From contig NC_052670.1 of NCBI RefSeq assembly GCF_016802725.1, positions 14,103,641 through 14,167,640 on the forward strand: 64,000 bases of DNA, given 5' to 3'. Position 1 is the first letter of the stretch. Every line of letters begins with the position of its first letter. The position numbers and the translations under genes were made by a program. A model generated the notes under the pieces. That model worked only from the letters and a program-made list of their open reading frames with translations, was not told the origin of the DNA and did no database searches. Shown one piece after another: positions 60,160-64,000 of the stretch. The DNA comes from Solenopsis invicta. Lineage: Eukaryota; Arthropoda; Insecta; Hymenoptera; Formicidae.

Positions 60160-62506
60160 TGTCTCAGACGTTGAAAAAAGTCCACGATGTAACCAGATGT
60201 AATAGTCTTATATGGATGCACTGTTAATGCCTTACAAAGGATTTGCTGGATTGTTATTTATTGGGTGGCGGAATTAGAAATTTTTATTATCCGTTGACAC
60301 ATAACATATGTCATCTGTCATCAGTATTGAAGGAAAAAGAATATTTATTATGATCTGATTAATTTTTGTATTGAATAAGAAAAGAGAAGTGTGTCATCAA
60401 ATCTCAGATAAGATCTTGATTTAAATCGCGTTTTTATTTTTTGTTCTTCTGTATTTATTTTCCTATTTCGTTGAATGTACACAAATACACGAAAAAATAT
60501 ATTTATGCAAAATATATTTTAAACAAGAATAAAATAAATAACATTAATATAATTAAATCAAAATAAAAATGTACAATCTATTTTATACGTTTGCCTTACG
60601 TAGCAATACTAACGCACAAAAAATATCGCGTATCGAATTTTACATTGCGTTCACATAATTCATCCGTGACTCGTGAGTTTTAGATATTATCTTAATGCAA
60701 AATGTCGTTACGCTTTGTATATTTTATATCTTTACGGCCGCTGCACGTCGTCATTAAACTAATGCGAATGCTGAAACGATTGAAATCAATTTTACGTGTG
60801 TTACGATTTTCCGATACAACTGATGGTTGCGTGTTCCAGATATTGATTTTACGTAATGTTATTTAGGTATTATAAATTTAGTGAAATTATCATATAAAAA
60901 GAATATAAAGGAATAAGAGAAATTATGAAGAGACATAAGAAAAATTGTGCTAAAAAAATTATTAGTAGTGTGATTTAGTTTTGAAAGTTTTGCAAGAGAT
61001 TGCACTGTCAGTGTTGTCGAAAACTTTTGAATCACAGCTATCGTTTTCTAATCCTTTAATATTACTCCGTGGTATTTAATCATTTATTAGCAGTAGACGC
61101 AATAAACATCGTGTGTATACCATCTTAAAAATAAAGCTAGACTAAAAAGCATTTTTGAGATGCGTTGCTTTTGTTTTTTAATCCAGAAGAAAACGGTGAC
61201 TGAAGGTCATAGAATTTTAATAAAAACTTATGATGTTGCTCCATCAATTAAGACATGTGAATATTGATTCAAACAATTCAAAAATAGTAATTTCAATGTT
61301 AACGACAAAAATCGTATGAGACAACCTAAAGGCTGAAAAATTTGCAAGCATTATTTGACGAAAATCAAGCATAATTCACTTCAGAACTTACTAGAGCATT
61401 AAATGTTGATCATACAACAGTTACTATATGTTAACTCACACAGATCTCCAGCAGAGACCTTCTAGAGACGTCCATGAGACATTCAAAAGATGTCCGTACG
61501 TCTTAAGGACGTCCTTTGAATAATATATTACATTTTTGTGCAAAAGTTTTTATCGATATGCCTAGAAACATTGATAAAACAACAATGGTGACGTAAAATT
61601 AGAACAAATAGCTTTATTCTGCAATTGTCAACAGTGAGATATCATTTAATATTTATCTGTTTGTCATTATAATCTGTTTCTATCCATTTATCATTAATCT
61701 ATTGCAATTGTACAAGTATATTACAATTATAAATAATAAGTAGAAAGCAAAATGTGTCTCACTTGTTGAATCCAAACATGTAAGTTTATTCAGAAAAAAT
61801 ATACATATATGATAAATTGCTATACATAATAATCGACCAAAATTTCTCGGTTATACAGAATCCAACGCAATCATATCTGTTTCACATATAGTCATATACA
61901 ATTGCATATGAGTGTCTCTGAACTATATTTGTTACTTGTACATATTTATACATGATTTATATATAATCTTGAATTGATAGAAATCCATAATTATGCAGAA
62001 AACATTGTGAACATTATTATATAAATATGCGTACTTGCGTATAATCTACACAGTAGTTGCTTTGTTTATACACGTTTATAAATATGTAATACATTTTATA
62101 TTTCATAATGTACAATTACATATTTCTATACAATTATATAGAGTGTTGTACAATTATATTAACTTCTGTAAGACTAAACATAAGAAACTTTTTATCAGGA
62201 TTTTAATAATATTCATCAATAATTACGTTTAATTATAATAGTTTTGTTACTTATTTTAATTTTATTTATTACAACATTAATTATAGCTTAATAGCATTCG
62301 TAATGTAAATATAATAACATTTTCAAAATTTAAATAATAATACCAAATCTTGCAAAATATCTCTAGTAGCAAGGTGATGTAAATGACATTTCAATGGCGT
62401 CTTATTGATGTTAAAAACATTAAAATGTTATTAAAACGTTGTTTGATAACATTTTGCTATTTCAGACATTTGTGATATTAGTAATATAAGAAAAAAATCA
62501 CGACAG
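60160..62506. other. Spacer between the two ionotropic receptors
   Basis: AT-rich. It holds the mariner relic (61,186-61,426) and, directly after it, about 80 bp with AGACGTCC/GACGTCCTTTGAATAAT words related to the elements at 16.84 and 24.6 kb. No receptor exon was recognised, though 5' exons of receptor A might lie here. Confidence 0.5.
61186..61426 (+). pseudogene. Mariner transposase relic (N-terminal helix-turn-helix part)
   Basis: The translation reads KKTVTEGHRILIKTYD, then the WFKQF motif with TGG mutated to TGA, then the NFNVNDKNR region. After a frame change it continues LQALFDENQA (with a stop) and SELTRALNVDHTTVT. This order matches the DNA-binding domain of mariner-family transposases. 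The catalytic domain is absent. It has at least two stops and one frame change. Confidence 0.8.
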
Positions 62507-64000
62507 TTAGCGTTCACAAGTATACACAATTTTTTCGATTATGAAAATAATAAGAGCTGTTATTACTCCACAAAAAAACATTAAAATTATTAAAGAAACT
62601 TGATCGAATCTAATCGCTCTCGTTCTTATGAGCCTGGTATATCGGTATTTTTCTATCAACCAACGATCTGTTAATGCATTCCACAATCCAACTTCTTTTA
62701 ATCTGATAATCCTGTACATAAAAAAATATTTTTATTTAGATAGCTTGTGTACAAATTTTCTTAAGCTGTACAATCATAAAAATGCAAGTGTAATTATATG
62801 TGTGATATTACCATCACATTATATAATTATACGTTGCTTTATTATATGTAACAAAATTTGTACATTTACATAAAAACTTTAAAAATATAAGAAAGACTGG
62901 TACTAGGATTGTTACAATTTCTGTTTATGTATTTGTTATTTTATGTACATTGTTTGTTCATGAATTTTCAGTATTTCTATAAGTTTGATTTAATTGTAAA
63001 TTTACTCTTGCAAATTGTTTAGTACACTGAGAAAAAGAAGTTGTTAAAGAACTAAAATATTTAGTACAACCAACTAAATTGTAATAATTTAACAATCACT
63101 TAATTATTTGTACAAAAAGGTATTGTTCATTCATACCAATCATTCAAATTTTTTAATCAAGAATTAACTAACCAACTTATATAGTTAAACTTATTGGACT
63201 AAATATTTTTTATAGTTTTTCAACAAATTTTTTTCTCAGTAGAAAGAGAATAATGTTCTTGTAACTTTATTTTTTTGTATATAAATATACACATTTAATA
63301 TAGTAAATCTCATTATTATCAATTATTATGATAGTTGTAATTTGACATGTAATTTTTACAGTGTAATATGCAGTTATAATTGTCGCCGATATTTCTTTAC
63401 CCGAGATCGATTGTCCTTTTGTATTTAAAGTTCTTCGCAATGCCAGAAGTTACCCACGTCTTTATCAAATATTCTCCAACTGGGGTTACGTGACATCCAA
63501 TTTGACCTCTTACTTTAAATTCATTTTCACCTTGAACCAAAATATATTTCTTTTTATCTTTCATACATATTAATTTAAACATTTCCTTATTTGTTGATGC
63601 AATAACGATGCGTTTTGTCTTCCTTAATTGTACATAAGGCTTGCTAGTCGCCATCTAAAAATTTTTTAAATAGTCAATATATTTGTACATGTACGTAATA
63701 AATATTACATATATGGAATAGATACCATGAGAATGTAATTAATGTAATTCAAGAGTTAATAAATTATAAATTTACCTAATATAAAAATAACATTAACATT
63801 GATACTAAATATATTTATTAATACCTTAAAAAGGATATCTCCAGTAGAACCTTTCAAAGTAACAATGTTATATTTAGTATCGGTCGTCAAAGAGTTCAAA
63901 TCATTAAACGGCGGATTAAAGTTAAATCTTTTTGCTAAATAAATGAATAACAAAGCTCCAAATCCCATGGACAACATATGACAAAAGAGACCCAACGTTA
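62507..64000 (-). CDS. Ionotropic receptor B, 3' part only (gene continues past the right edge)
   Basis: Exons in coding order: 64000(partial)-63825, 63654-63401, 62711-62507. Boundaries and phases match the last three exons of receptor A; the middle exon is 254 nt in both. The sequence covers TM2 (LGLFCHMLSMGFGALLFIYL), S2 with TDTKYNIVTLKGST (receptor A: ANTKYDVITLKNTT), RTIDLG at the same splice site, and the last TM (SLIILMFFCGVITALIIFII). It is a tandem paralogue of receptor A in the same orientation, about 2.3 kb upstream of A in transcription order. The 5' exons lie outside the window. Confidence 0.82.

Overview
This is an AT-rich eukaryotic window with spliced genes, GT-AG introns and many small inverted-repeat transposons. 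The gene content (vanin-like amidohydrolases, a Rieske iron-sulphur protein, ionotropic receptors) points to an insect. Hymenoptera, probably an ant, is the best guess, but that is inference from base composition, repeat style and the receptor type.

Layout. (1) Positions 1-51,000 hold a tandem array of five complete plus-strand vanin-like (pantetheinase/biotinidase family) genes, called V1-V5 here: V1 3,066-8,761; V2 12,428-14,849; V3 26,031-30,579; V4 35,229-38,769; V5 48,532-51,015. Each has the same seven coding exons. Every spliced model stays in frame and keeps the Glu-Lys-Cys triad. V3 and V4 lie in a tandem segmental duplication (about 21.83-32.80 and 32.80-40.92 kb), with a third truncated copy up to about 42.11 kb. 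V1 and V5 share their own upstream and downstream flanks. V2, V3 and V4 share a conserved putative promoter plus noncoding first exon. V2 looks like a mosaic of a V5-like gene and a V3/V4-like gene. (2) Positions 15.3-20.6 kb are a cluster of more GC-rich foldback elements with a gag-like zinc-knuckle ORF (15,605-16,201, minus). (3) Positions 42.1-48.4 kb are AT-rich noncoding DNA with foldback repeats and a GC/GT microsatellite. (4) Positions 52,528-55,546 carry a Rieske iron-sulphur protein gene with a divergent sequence; its presequence exon was not found. (5) Positions 56,724-60,159 carry an ionotropic-receptor gene on the minus strand. A second paralogue starts beyond the right edge and ends at 62,507. 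A mariner transposase relic lies between them.

How the genes relate. The vanin-like proteins are predicted secreted or membrane-anchored amidases. Only V5 keeps a hydrophobic C-terminal tail of the kind used for GPI anchoring; the others stop before homologous DNA. The Rieske protein belongs to mitochondrial complex III. The receptors are ligand-gated channels. There is no sign that these three groups are functionally linked. Transposon insertions in introns and flanks date the array: some are shared by V3 and V4 (before duplication) and some are private.
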